Under the pieces are notes generated by a model. The model made no database searches. It was not told where the DNA came from and saw only the letters and a program-made list of their open reading frames with translations. A DNA stretch of 64,000 nt. Origin: Oscillibacter sp. PC13 (lineage in GTDB: Bacteria > Bacillota > Clostridia > Oscillospirales > Oscillospiraceae). Numbering within the stretch: the first letter of the stretch is position 1; each line of letters opens with the position of its first letter. The stretch lies in NCBI RefSeq assembly GCF_900115635.1, contig NZ_FOXE01000014.1, positions 1 through 64,000 on the forward strand, read 5' to 3'. The translations under genes were made by a program, and so were the position numbers. This document shows, one piece after another, positions 33,077 through 41,339 of this stretch.

Positions 33077-34219
33077 ATGTTTTCAACCATTGGATACTGG
33101 ATTTGTATCCCCTTCGCAGCGATCCTGCGCCTGTTTTATAATCTGACAGGATCCTATGGCATGTCCCTGATTCTTTTTACCTTGGTGATTAAGCTGATTC
33201 TTCTGCCCTTCCAGATGAAATCCAAGAAGAGCATGATCCGCATGAGTCGGATGTCCGGCAAAATGCAGGAGATTCAGAAGAAATATGCCAACAACCAGTT
33301 GAAGATGCAAGAGGAGATGCAGCGGTTCTACCAGGAGGAAGGCATCAATCCCATGAGCGGCTGTCTGTGGAGCTTTTTGCCCATGCCCATCCTTCTGGCA
33401 CTGTACTACATTATCCGGGAGCCCATCGTCTATTTCATGAACTTCGGCGGCCGGGAGGCTGGCCGGGAAGTGCTGGAGGCTGCCAGAACGCTGATTCAAA
33501 ATGCAGGTATTACCCTCAGCTCCAACAGCGTTTATGAACAGATTGAAATTTCCAATATCATCAACAGCAAATTTCCGGAGTTTGCCGCGGAGCATGCCGG
33601 CTGGGTCAATGTGGATTATCACTTCCTGGGTATTGACTTGACTGCCATGCCCACCAGTGCCTTCAGTGCTTTGAAGGAAGGTTTTTCCCTGGTTTTGATT
33701 GGCCTGATTCTGATTCCCATTATCTCCGGCGCCCTGAGCCTTCTGCTCAGCAAAATTTCCATGAACCAGAGCGGCACCCAGAATACCGCCGGCGGCGCAC
33801 AAATGAAAATGATGATGTGGATGATGCCGCTGATGTCTGTTTACATCGGCTTCATTCTGCCCGCCGCATTGGGTATTTACTGGATTGCCCAGAGCGCGTT
33901 TTCCATTATTCAGGAATTGATTTTGGGCAAGTTTTATAATGAGAAGCTGCAGGCTGAGGAAGACGCCCGTGAGCAGGCCAGGCAGGCGGACCGCCAAAAG
34001 CGGATGGAGGAAGCAAAAATCCTGCAGGAGCAGCAGCGCCAGCAGGCCTCCCAAAAGCAGAGCCTGCGGGACAAGCGGAAAGCCGCAGAGGCTGCTAAGG
34101 CCGCCAAGGCAAAAAAGGCGGCATTCAGTACCACGGAAGCGGGCCGCGTGGGAGACCGTCCCTATGCCAGGGGCCGTTCCTTCAAAGAGGACCGCTATGA
34201 TGACAACGAGACGAAATAA
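33077..34219 (+). CDS. yidC: Membrane protein insertase YidC/OxaA
   Basis: 380 residues, Gram-positive type without the large periplasmic domain. TM1 is near residues 5-35. The cytoplasmic coiled-coil hairpin is KSMIRMSRMSGKMQEIQKKY. TM segments lie near 96-120, 195-220, 245-270 and 275-300. The positively charged hydrophilic-groove Arg is probably within IMLLLPFQMKSKK-like sequence after TM1. The C-terminal tail (about 300-380) is long, with a Gln/Arg/Lys-rich helix and basic end. No lipobox Cys is seen at the N-terminus. SD GGAGG before ATG 33077. It inserts membrane proteins alone or with Sec. Confidence 0.93.
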   Translation: MFSTIGYWICIPFAAILRLFYNLTGSYGMSLILFTLVIKLILLPFQMKSKKSMIRMSRMSGKMQEIQKKYANNQLKMQEEMQRFYQEEGINPMSGCLWSFLPMPILLALYYIIREPIVYFMNFGGREAGREVLEAARTLIQNAGITLSSNSVYEQIEISNIINSKFPEFAAEHAGWVNVDYHFLGIDLTAMPTSAFSALKEGFSLVLIGLILIPIISGALSLLLSKISMNQSGTQNTAGGAQMKMMMWMMPLMSVYIGFILPAALGIYWIAQSAFSIIQELILGKFYNEKLQAEEDAREQARQADRQKRMEEAKILQEQQRQQASQKQSLRDKRKAAEAAKAAKAKKAAFSTTEAGRVGDRPYARGRSFKEDRYDDNETK

Positions 34220-34233
34220 GGAGCTTGTTACGC

Positions 34234-35064
34234 ATGAGAGAGTATATTGATGTAACGGGCAAGAACGAGGATGAGGCCATTGCAAAGGCGCTGGATCAGC
34301 TGGGCCTCGAAAGAGACGACGTGTCCGTTGAAATTTTGGAACGCGCCAAGTCCGGTTTCCTGGGGCTTGGCAGCAGCCCTGCAAAGGTTCGCGTTTACCA
34401 TGGTGAAGAAAAAGAGGAGAGCATTCCCAAACAGGATCCGGTTTTCAAGGCTGTGAAAAAGGAGACCCCCGCGCTGGAAAAAAAGCCGGAGCGGAAAGAA
34501 GAGCGGAAGCCGGAAAAAAAGTTGGAGCCCATGCCCCGGCAGGATTCGGTTTCACAGTCTGTGGAAAACCCTGCTCCTGTGGCCTGCGGAGAAGAAGTGG
34601 ATGACGAAAAGGCACAGGCCATTAAGACCTTTCTCTCCGGTTTGCTGGAACAGATGGGAAATCCCGCTGAAATCCATGTGTATCTGCCGGAAAAAGGCCG
34701 GTATAAGGTGATTTTGGAGGGAAAGAACCTGGGTGCGCTGATTGGCCGCCGCGGGGAGACACTGGATGCCATCCAGCAGTTGACCAGCTATGCGGTAAAC
34801 CGCAGCGGAAGCGGCCGCATCCGCGTGCAGTTGGATGCGGAGAACTATCGCGAAAAGCGGGAGCAGAGCCTTCAGCATTTGGCCAGAAAGGTTGCCAACA
34901 AGGTTGTAAAATATCATCGCAGCGTGACACTGGAGCCTATGAACGCCTATGAACGCCATGTGATTCACACGGCGCTGCAGGACGTTCCCAATGTCACCAC
35001 CTATTCCACCGGCACGGATCCAAACCGGCGGGTGATCGTGTCTTACGATCGGGAAAAAAAGTAA
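34234..35064 (+). CDS. khpB: RNA-binding protein KhpB/Jag
   Basis: 276 residues: Jag-N domain (MREYIDVTGKNEDEAIAKAL...GFLGLG), a charged linker rich in Lys, Glu and Pro (about 60-115), KH domain with IGRRGETLDAIQQL (GxxG loop), and R3H domain ending in PMNAYERHVIHTALQ. With KhpA it binds RNA and affects cell elongation and sporulation in Firmicutes. The start is ATG 34234, 10 nt after AAGGAG; a TTG nine bases upstream is too near the SD. It ends the rpmH-yidC operon at the terminator at 35074. Confidence 0.93.
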   Translation: MREYIDVTGKNEDEAIAKALDQLGLERDDVSVEILERAKSGFLGLGSSPAKVRVYHGEEKEESIPKQDPVFKAVKKETPALEKKPERKEERKPEKKLEPMPRQDSVSQSVENPAPVACGEEVDDEKAQAIKTFLSGLLEQMGNPAEIHVYLPEKGRYKVILEGKNLGALIGRRGETLDAIQQLTSYAVNRSGSGRIRVQLDAENYREKREQSLQHLARKVANKVVKYHRSVTLEPMNAYERHVIHTALQDVPNVTTYSTGTDPNRRVIVSYDREKK

Positions 35065-35073
35065 CAATTGCAG

Positions 35074-35108
35074 AAAAGCCGTCCAGGAACTTCCCGGACG
35101 GCTTTTTT
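35074..35108 (+). terminator. Terminator of the rpmH-jag operon
   Basis: Stem AAAAGCCGTCC (35074-35084) with GGACGGCTTTT (35096-35106), running into T6. Confidence 0.88.
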
Positions 35109-35132
35109 ACAGCTTTAAAAGGATCGTATGAT

Positions 35133-36071
35133 TCAGGAAAATTCTTTTTGTACATTGGAAAATTTACAAATGGTCTGCTCCATTAAGTGGATATATTCTA
35201 TCATTTCCTTCTGCAGCATCATGTTTTTTAGCTTTATCCAGCCAAACTGCATGCTTTCTGAAGTGGTTTTTAATGGAATGGTACAGATGTTGGATCCCAC
35301 AATATTCGGCAGCAGGCATCCTGATCCAATATTATAAGCATTTGTATTGCGGATGATACTGAGAGACGTAGAGCGGTCGGTTACACAAATACATTTCATG
35401 TTGCTTCTATCTTCCAATATCACCGATTCCTCCGGTACATTCAGTGGGTTGTCCCCGTGCTCATAAACGATATAAGGATACGGCTTGAGAAGATCATATG
35501 TCAGGATCTGATGTGCGGTAAGCGGATGGCCGCACCGCAGATAAACATGCGGCGCGAATTTTCCAAATGAATGGAATACAAGGTCGTTGGTTTGAAAAAG
35601 GCGGTTCATCAGGTGACGGTTGAGATTTGAAATGCAGATAATGCCAATTTCACTGTAACCGGACACGACGTCATCAATAACCTGAGAAGCATTGCCATCG
35701 CGAATTTTTATGGAAAAGTCCGGCGTGCTTTCCAATTTGTGATTAATAAACTCAATAATAGCGTCAACTGCAACAATGTAATGCTGCACAGAGATGGAGA
35801 GCCGTAAAGGCTCTTTTTTATTTGCAAAACGGGCTTTCACATTTTCTGTTTGCCGGAGGATTACTTTTACGTAGTCCAAAAATTCAAGTCCGTCTGAAGT
35901 GAGGGCGGCTCCCCTGCGGCCACGATCAAAAATTGTAATATGAAGTTCATTCTCCAGCTCATGAATTGCCTTACTGAGGCTTGGCTGTGCAATATAGAGC
36001 TTTTGCGCAGCTGCAGAAATGGATCCGCATTTGCAAATTTCTTCAACGTATCGCAGTTGCTGCAACGTCAT
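35133..36071 (-). CDS. LysR-type transcriptional regulator
   Basis: 312 residues. N-terminal winged HTH (LQQLRYVEEICKCGSISAAAQKLYIAQPSLSKAIHELE) followed by the LysR co-inducer-binding domain. The start is ATG 36071, 6 nt after GGAGGGG; an upstream frame extension has no SD. It is divergent from the LarA-like gene, the usual arrangement for a regulator and its target. A short dyad ATAGT-N5-ACTAT (36098-36112) lies just upstream. AT-richer than the oriC core genes. The ligand may be the compound handled by the neighbouring genes (inference). Confidence 0.88.
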   Translation of the reverse strand: MTLQQLRYVEEICKCGSISAAAQKLYIAQPSLSKAIHELENELHITIFDRGRRGAALTSDGLEFLDYVKVILRQTENVKARFANKKEPLRLSISVQHYIVAVDAIIEFINHKLESTPDFSIKIRDGNASQVIDDVVSGYSEIGIICISNLNRHLMNRLFQTNDLVFHSFGKFAPHVYLRCGHPLTAHQILTYDLLKPYPYIVYEHGDNPLNVPEESVILEDRSNMKCICVTDRSTSLSIIRNTNAYNIGSGCLLPNIVGSNICTIPLKTTSESMQFGWIKLKNMMLQKEMIEYIHLMEQTICKFSNVQKEFS

Positions 36072-36443
36072 AACATCCCCTCCACACCATTTTTTACATA
36101 GTATAAAACTATAGATATAACTACGAAAAGTACTATTTTTCAAAAGGAGTTTCCTGTGCTACACTACAGTCAATACATGAAATTTAAATAAAATATATCG
36201 ATGTACAGTTCTAAAAATAGGTTAATATGAACATTGCAATATAAAAAATTCGAGAGCAATTTACCAGATGCTTTGTATCTTTGGCAGAGAACTTTTTATA
36301 TTAAAAAAGATAGCATTTAATTTTATGATATGCAATATTAATTTTTATTTCATTATCCATAGTTTTAAACTATGGATAATGAAAACAAGGCCCATTTGCA
36401 AGCGGGCTTTTGGAAATAGGCTGCAAAGAAAGGAGACGGTTCG
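36072..36443. other. Divergent regulatory region, AT-rich
   Basis: 372 bp without a gene. It contains the LysR-like dyad ATAGT-ATAAA-ACTAT at 36098-36112 and, nearer the LarA-like gene, the perfect 37-nt inverted repeat listed separately. No consensus sigma-A promoter is obvious. Confidence 0.5.
36348..36384. repeat. Perfect 18-bp inverted repeat with 1-nt centre
   Basis: TTTCATTATCCATAGTTT (36348-36365), T, then the exact complement (36367-36384). It lies 60 nt upstream of the LarA-like start. Neither side has a proper T-run, so an operator, an RNA leader stem or an element remnant is more likely than a terminator. Confidence 0.75.
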
Positions 36444-37748
36444 GTGTTTGTTGAATTTCCTGAAAATCGAGTAGTTGTAAAGGGGATTGATGGAATTTCA
36501 ATTCCAAAAATGGCGCATATGCAGCAAACGTATGAAAATGACAGCATTGCGGATATAAGGGAACATGTTATATCCCAGATGGAAACTGTCATTACAAATC
36601 CCGCTATATTTGCAGGAAAAAGAATCGCTATTACAGTCGGAAGTCGTGGCATTCCACATTTGCCGCTGATTGCGCGAACGATCTGTGACAAACTGAAAAA
36701 CTGGCGTGCAAAGCCCTTTATTGTTCCTGCCATGGGAAGCCATTGCAACGGTTCTGCAGAAAGACAGGCCGCATTTCTGCGTGACATGGGTATTACCGAG
36801 GAGGAGATAGGCGTTCCGGTTTTATCTGGCATGGAAGTCGTACAGTACGGCACATTGGCGGATGGGACACGGTGCTATTGTGATAAGTACGCATTTGAGA
36901 GCGACGGGGTTGTTGTCCTTAATAAAATTAAACCCCACAGCGAGTTCCGGGCTCCCCATGAAAGCGGCTTAGTTAAAATGATTGCAATTGGTCTTGGAAA
37001 CCACGTTGGCGCTTCGGAAGTCCATTTTTTGGGGTTTGATGGCTTTGGTGATCGAATTTTACAGATTGCCAAGATATTTCTAAAAGCTGGGAAATGTATG
37101 TTTGGCGTTGGAGTGGTTCAAAACGCTTATGATGAAATCAGCGAGCTGGAGGTGATTCTCCCGGAAAATATTTTAACAAGAGAAGCAGAGTTGCTGAAAA
37201 TTGCAAAGCGGAGAATTGCGACCTTTAAGGGCCGGCAGATGGATGTACTGATCATTGATGAAATTGGAAAAAATATCAGCGGAGCCGGCCACGATCCAAA
37301 TATAACCGGAAGGCATTGCAGCGGACTTCCGGGATTTGGAACCGAGGTTTTGGACGTGAAGAGAATTTTTATTCGGGGACTGAGTAAAGAGAGTCATCAT
37401 AATGGGACTGGACTGGCGTTGGCGGACGTGACAACGCTTCGGTGTGTCCGTGATGTGGACTGGGATGCCACATGGACAAATATGATTAACGCAACCATGA
37501 TTAAAGACGCCGGTATGCCGTTATACATGAACAACGACTATGACGCTTTGATGATTGCATTGAGAACGCTGAATCTTGCAGATATCAATCAAGCAAAAAT
37601 TGTTCGTATCCGAAATACACAGCATATGACGGATATCCAAGTAAGCCGCAGCTACTGGGAAAGTGTATGCAATCGTCCGGATGTGAAATTATGCAGCGGA
37701 TTTGAAACCATGCGCTTTGACTCTGCTGGAAACCTGCTGGATAGCTGA
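36444..37748 (+). CDS. LarA-like (lactate racemase N-terminal / DUF2088 family) protein
   Basis: 434 residues. The N-terminal two-thirds resemble the DUF2088 family that includes nickel-pincer lactate racemase LarA: VVPAMGSH-type motif (PAMGSHCNGSAERQ, His100), then KIKPHSEFRAPHESGLVKM with His165, His172 and Lys178. LarA uses His and Lys residues for the NPN cofactor and catalysis, so this may be a racemase or epimerase of a hydroxy-acid. No larB/C/E cofactor genes are in the window. The start is GTG 36444, 8 nt after AAGGAGA. It is followed by a TRAP solute-binding protein, suggesting uptake and conversion of a carboxylate. The exact substrate is unknown. Confidence 0.6.
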   Translation: MFVEFPENRVVVKGIDGISIPKMAHMQQTYENDSIADIREHVISQMETVITNPAIFAGKRIAITVGSRGIPHLPLIARTICDKLKNWRAKPFIVPAMGSHCNGSAERQAAFLRDMGITEEEIGVPVLSGMEVVQYGTLADGTRCYCDKYAFESDGVVVLNKIKPHSEFRAPHESGLVKMIAIGLGNHVGASEVHFLGFDGFGDRILQIAKIFLKAGKCMFGVGVVQNAYDEISELEVILPENILTREAELLKIAKRRIATFKGRQMDVLIIDEIGKNISGAGHDPNITGRHCSGLPGFGTEVLDVKRIFIRGLSKESHHNGTGLALADVTTLRCVRDVDWDATWTNMINATMIKDAGMPLYMNNDYDALMIALRTLNLADINQAKIVRIRNTQHMTDIQVSRSYWESVCNRPDVKLCSGFETMRFDSAGNLLDS

Positions 37749-37861
37749 TGAAGGAAGGTTCTTAAAAGTTCGAATGAAGCAACGTGTCATCTGCGTGCAC
37801 ACATGCTGGCGCATTTTACCATAGGAAGCAGATATTTTAACAAAAAGGAGAGGAATTTTGC

Positions 37862-38935
37862 ATGAAAAGATGGAAAAACTTAGTTTGTGTACTGTTAGCG
37901 GGTTTATTGGTTTTGTCTATCACTGCCTGCGGCAGCAGCGATGCAGAGAAAACACCTGTGGACAATCCCTCAACCGAAGGCGCTGCGTCTAACAATGATG
38001 GCGTGGAAAAAATTTCCTGGAAACTCGCACATACTTGTACAGAGGATATTTCCTTACATGTAGCTGCCGTTAAAATGGCTGAGAATATTGCTGCTGCGAC
38101 AGACGGGAACTTTGTAATTGAGGTTTTTCCAAACTCTCAGCTGGGCGGAAACCGTGAAACGCTGGAGGGAATGCAGTTTGGCACCATTGAAATGAACATT
38201 CCAAATTTTGCTTACCTGGGAGGGTATGCGCCCAGTGTTTCCGTAATGGAATTGCCCTACCTAATTGATGACGTCTCTTCACTGGATGGTGCAGATGCCG
38301 TGTATAACTCCGATGTGCTCAGCCAGATTTATGGAGAGTTGGAGGAGGCCGGTTTTAAGTGGCTGTCCGGCTGGTATATGGGAAACCGGAACCTGACCAC
38401 CACCAATCGGCGTGTTACAACGCCTGCTGATATGAAGGGGCTGAAAATCAGAACCATGGAGAGTGAGTGGCATATGGCGCACTTTAACGCGCTGGGTGCC
38501 AACGCTGTTCCGATGGCGTTTTCTGAGGTATTCACTGCCCTGCAGCAGGGAGCCATCGATGGACAGGAAAATCCATACTGCAATATTTATACCATGGGAT
38601 ATCACGAGGTACAAAAGTACATCACAGAGACGGCACACGTATTTGATGTGGTTCCTCTGCTGGTGTCCAAACAGGCGTATGATTCCCTTCCGGAGGAATA
38701 CCAACAAATTCTGGTTGACGAGGCCAAAAAAATCACGATGGATGAGTGGCAGTGGTCTTTGGAGCAAAACAATGCCTACAAGCAGAAGATTCTGGATATT
38801 GGCACAGTGGAGTGCATTGAATTGTCTGTTGAGGAGCGTTTGGCCTTTAAAGAGGCTGCTCAGAGCGTATATGACAAGTACGCTCAAGAGAACGGCGATG
38901 ATTTGATTAACGCAATCGCCAATGCACAGAAATAA
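37862..38935 (+). CDS. TRAP transporter solute-binding lipoprotein (DctP family)
   Basis: 357 residues. Signal peptide with lipobox ITAC (Cys23), a Ser/Asn-rich linker, then the DctP fold: ISWKLAHTCTEDISLHVAAVKMAE, PNSQLGGNRETLEGMQFGTIEM, GLKIRTMES (the Arg that usually holds the ligand carboxylate) and PMAFSEVFTALQQGAIDGQENP. It captures organic acids for a DctQM membrane pair. No DctQ or DctM gene follows; the next gene is glyS. So it is an orphan or depends on membrane partners elsewhere. Probably the same transcript as the LarA-like gene (113-nt gap). Confidence 0.9.
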   Translation: MKRWKNLVCVLLAGLLVLSITACGSSDAEKTPVDNPSTEGAASNNDGVEKISWKLAHTCTEDISLHVAAVKMAENIAAATDGNFVIEVFPNSQLGGNRETLEGMQFGTIEMNIPNFAYLGGYAPSVSVMELPYLIDDVSSLDGADAVYNSDVLSQIYGELEEAGFKWLSGWYMGNRNLTTTNRRVTTPADMKGLKIRTMESEWHMAHFNALGANAVPMAFSEVFTALQQGAIDGQENPYCNIYTMGYHEVQKYITETAHVFDVVPLLVSKQAYDSLPEEYQQILVDEAKKITMDEWQWSLEQNNAYKQKILDIGTVECIELSVEERLAFKEAAQSVYDKYAQENGDDLINAIANAQK

Positions 38936-39306
38936 AGGCTAATAGCTAAAATGATGCATGTGTGTAGGATGCTTTTGACGTGTGTTCTCTGATAAGCGCT
39001 GTGCAATTTTTGGTTTTTGAAGGAGGAAGGTGCAGCATGGAAGACAATGCCGTCTTCTATGCTGTGCCCTCCGCAATAAACTGCTATCACCCATGTTAAG
39101 TTTCCTGTGCCATGACAAATAAAGCTGCTTGAAGTTCCGTTATTACCGCAGATAATCAATAATAATGCCTGAAAAACAGCGGACATAAGCCAAGCCGCAA
39201 AATGTTTTTAAAATGCAAGCCAGTATTTTCCATCTTTTCATTGATTATTGGTTGTCTGCGGTAATGATGGAAAAATCCGTTTTGAATGGTTTTCTCCACT
39301 GTGATC
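38936..39306. other. Noncoding gap between the TRAP gene and the glyS promoter
   Basis: About 370 bp, AT-rich, holding only the short SD-led frame at 39037. No terminator with a clear T-run was found behind the TRAP gene. Stop codons in all frames after 39100 argue against an intact permease gene. Confidence 0.45.
39037..39099 (+). other. 20-codon open frame with strong SD, possible relic of a lost gene
   Basis: ATG 39037 is preceded by AAGGAGGAAGG at ideal spacing but the frame stops after 20 codons (MEDNAVFYAVPSAINCYHPC). It sits where a TRAP small permease would be expected. It may be the beginning of a deleted gene or a leader peptide; I see no homology. Confidence 0.25.
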
Positions 39307-39335
39307 TTGACATCCTGTGGAAAACGTGATAAAGT
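39307..39335 (+). promoter_or_regulatory. glyS promoter
   Basis: TTGACA (39307-39312), 17-nt spacer, TAAAGT (39330-39335), directly upstream of the T-box leader. Confidence 0.6.
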
Positions 39336-39339
39336 TCAC

Positions 39340-39580
39340 ACGATATCCAAAAGTGCAATGACAGGGAGGAGTATCCTGTTTTTCCCGGACAAGAGAGGGG
39401 GCGGCCGGTGCGAGCCCTTACGGGAGAGTGGGAGAAGGCGCCTTGGAGCTGCAGCGCGGAAATGCGCTGCCGGAACCCGCCGTTACCGGGCAGAGTGTCC
39501 CCTACCGGGGAAATTCAGGTGGAACCACGGACTTTATCAAGTTCGCCCTGAGCCAGAAGGCTCGGGGCGTTTTTTATTTT
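39340..39580 (+). ncRNA. T-box riboswitch controlling glyS
   Basis: The leader has Stem I features (AGAGAGGGGGCGGCCGGTGCGAGCC, 39393-39417 region) and the conserved T-box AATTCAGGTGGAACCACGG (39512-39530), followed by a terminator with an 11-bp stem (39544-39554 with 39559-39569) and a T-rich tail. A GGC glycine codon occurs in GAAGGCGCC near 39437 and may be the specifier. Uncharged tRNA-Gly would stabilise the antiterminator and switch on glyS. Confidence 0.88.
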
Positions 39581-39617
39581 GTTTTCACAGAATGAACGAT
39601 AAAAAGGAGTCAACAAC

Positions 39618-41039
39618 ATGGATAACAAGCAGAAGACGATGGAAAAAGTCGTGGCGCTGTGCAAAAACCGCGGCTTTATCTTCGCGGGCAGCGAGATCTA
39701 CGGCGGATTGGCCAACACCTGGGACTATGGCCCTCTGGGTGTGGAGCTGAAAAACAACGTGAAGAAGGCCTGGTGGAAAAAATTTGTCCAGGAGAACCCC
39801 TACAACGTGGGTCAGGACGCAGCAATTCTCATGAACCCACAAACCTGGGTGGCCTCCGGCCACCTGGGCGGCTTCTCCGATCCTCTGATGGACTGCAAGG
39901 AGTGCAAGGAGCGCTTCCGCGCCGACAAGGTCATCGAGGACTGGTGCGAGGCCAACAGCTTTACGCTGCCAAAGCCCATCGACGCCTTTTCCCAGCAGGA
40001 AATGGCCGGCTTTGTGGCGGAACATCAAATTCCCTGCCCCTCCTGCGGCAAGCACAACTGGACCGATATCCGGCAGTTCAACCTGATGTTCAAGACTTTT
40101 CAGGGCGTTACGGAGGATGCGAAAAATACCGTCTATCTGCGTCCTGAAACGGCCCAGGGCATTTTTGTCAACTTCAACAACGTCCAGCGTACCACCCGTC
40201 GGAAGCTGCCCTTCGGCGTCTGCCAAATCGGCAAGTCCTTCCGCAATGAGATCACGCCGGGCAACTTCACCTTCCGCACCCGTGAATTCGAGCAGATGGA
40301 GCTGGAGTTCTTCTGCAAGCCCGGCACCGATTTGGAGTGGTTTCAGTACTGGAGAAACTTCTGCCACCAGTGGCTGCTGGATCTGAACATGAAGGACGAG
40401 AACCTGCGTCTCCGGGACCATGATCCGGAAGAGCTGTGCTTCTACTCCAAGGCCACCACCGACTTTGAGTTCATGTTCCCCTTCGGCTGGGGCGAGCTTT
40501 GGGGTGTGGCGGACCGCACCGACTACGACCTGACCCAGCATCAGAAGACCTCCGGTGTGGATATGACCTACTTTGACCAGGAGACCAACGAGCACTATAT
40601 CCCCTATGTAGTGGAGCCCTCCCTGGGTGCGGATCGTGTGGTTCTGGCCTTCCTGGTGGAGGCCTATGACGAGGAGGTTGTGGACGAGGCCAAAAATGAC
40701 GTCCGTGTGGTGATGCACTTCCATCCCGCCCTGGCGCCTTTCAAGGTTGCCGTGCTGCCCCTTTCCAAAAAGCTCAGCGAGAAGGCACGGGAGATTCAGG
40801 CGGAGCTCAGCAAGGAGTGGATGGTGGACTTTGATGAAACCGGATCCATTGGCAAGCGCTACCGCCGGGAGGATGAGATCGGCACGCCATACTGCGTTAC
40901 CGTGGACTTCGACACGGTGGGCGATACGGAAAAGGCCGGCGACAACTGTGTCACCGTCCGTGACCGTGACACCATGGAGCAGGTGCGGATGCCTATCAGC
41001 GAGCTGAAAAACTACCTGCGGGAGAAGCTGGCGTACTGA
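39618..41039 (+). CDS. glyS: Glycyl-tRNA synthetase, single-chain dimeric type
   Basis: 473 residues, class II homodimeric GlyRS (the archaeal/eukaryotic-like type used by many Firmicutes instead of GlyQS). Motifs: [18 protein letters not shown] near the N-terminus, zinc-ligand candidates CKECKERF and [21 protein letters not shown] (motif 2 region), [25 protein letters not shown], and a C-terminal anticodon-binding domain. SD AAAAAGGAG before ATG 39618. Regulated by the T-box just upstream and closed by the terminator at 41082. Confidence 0.96.
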   Translation: MDNKQKTMEKVVALCKNRGFIFAGSEIYGGLANTWDYGPLGVELKNNVKKAWWKKFVQENPYNVGQDAAILMNPQTWVASGHLGGFSDPLMDCKECKERFRADKVIEDWCEANSFTLPKPIDAFSQQEMAGFVAEHQIPCPSCGKHNWTDIRQFNLMFKTFQGVTEDAKNTVYLRPETAQGIFVNFNNVQRTTRRKLPFGVCQIGKSFRNEITPGNFTFRTREFEQMELEFFCKPGTDLEWFQYWRNFCHQWLLDLNMKDENLRLRDHDPEELCFYSKATTDFEFMFPFGWGELWGVADRTDYDLTQHQKTSGVDMTYFDQETNEHYIPYVVEPSLGADRVVLAFLVEAYDEEVVDEAKNDVRVVMHFHPALAPFKVAVLPLSKKLSEKAREIQAELSKEWMVDFDETGSIGKRYRREDEIGTPYCVTVDFDTVGDTEKAGDNCVTVRDRDTMEQVRMPISELKNYLREKLAY

Positions 41040-41081
41040 GAAAAGATTCGTTCTTGTTTTCTTTCACCGGAAAAAATGAGG

Positions 41082-41115
41082 AAGCCGCCTGCCCCATTGT
41101 GACAGGCGGCTTTTT
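41082..41115 (+). terminator. Terminator of glyS
   Basis: Stem AAGCCGCCTG (41082-41091) with CAGGCGGCTT (41103-41112), followed by TTT, about 40 nt past the stop. Confidence 0.88.
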
Positions 41116-41261
41116 ACAGCTGGAGCTGTGTTTCAATTGCCTGTTTTGGGAATATTGATCAGAAAGCTTCATGCGCAATGATGTGCGCCACGATAACAGG
41201 CAAAGCCGATGACGCATGAAGTTTCGCGCATGTGGGCTGTCCCCGGTCCACGCACTGAAAG

Positions 41262-41330
41262 TTCGGGCCGTGCCGCCTTCGATGGCACATGGCCATGCTG
41301 CTATGCTTTTGCACAGTAAAAAAGAAAGGA
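41262..41330. repeat. Dispersed intergenic hairpin element, copy 2
   Basis: GCCGTGCCG, GGCACATGGCCATG and TATGCTTTTGCA in the same order as the inverse complement of 10566-10622. It lies in the gap before the purine permease. The preceding CGCATGAAGTTTCGCGCATG (41213-41232) also resembles the GCGCATGAAGTTTT end of copy 1. Confidence 0.5.
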
Positions 41331-41339
41331 AGAGGGAAT

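Noticed and set aside
38936-39306. Search for a hidden DctQ/DctM gene after the TRAP binding protein
   Set aside because: Stops occur in every frame and no multi-TM sequence is encoded.
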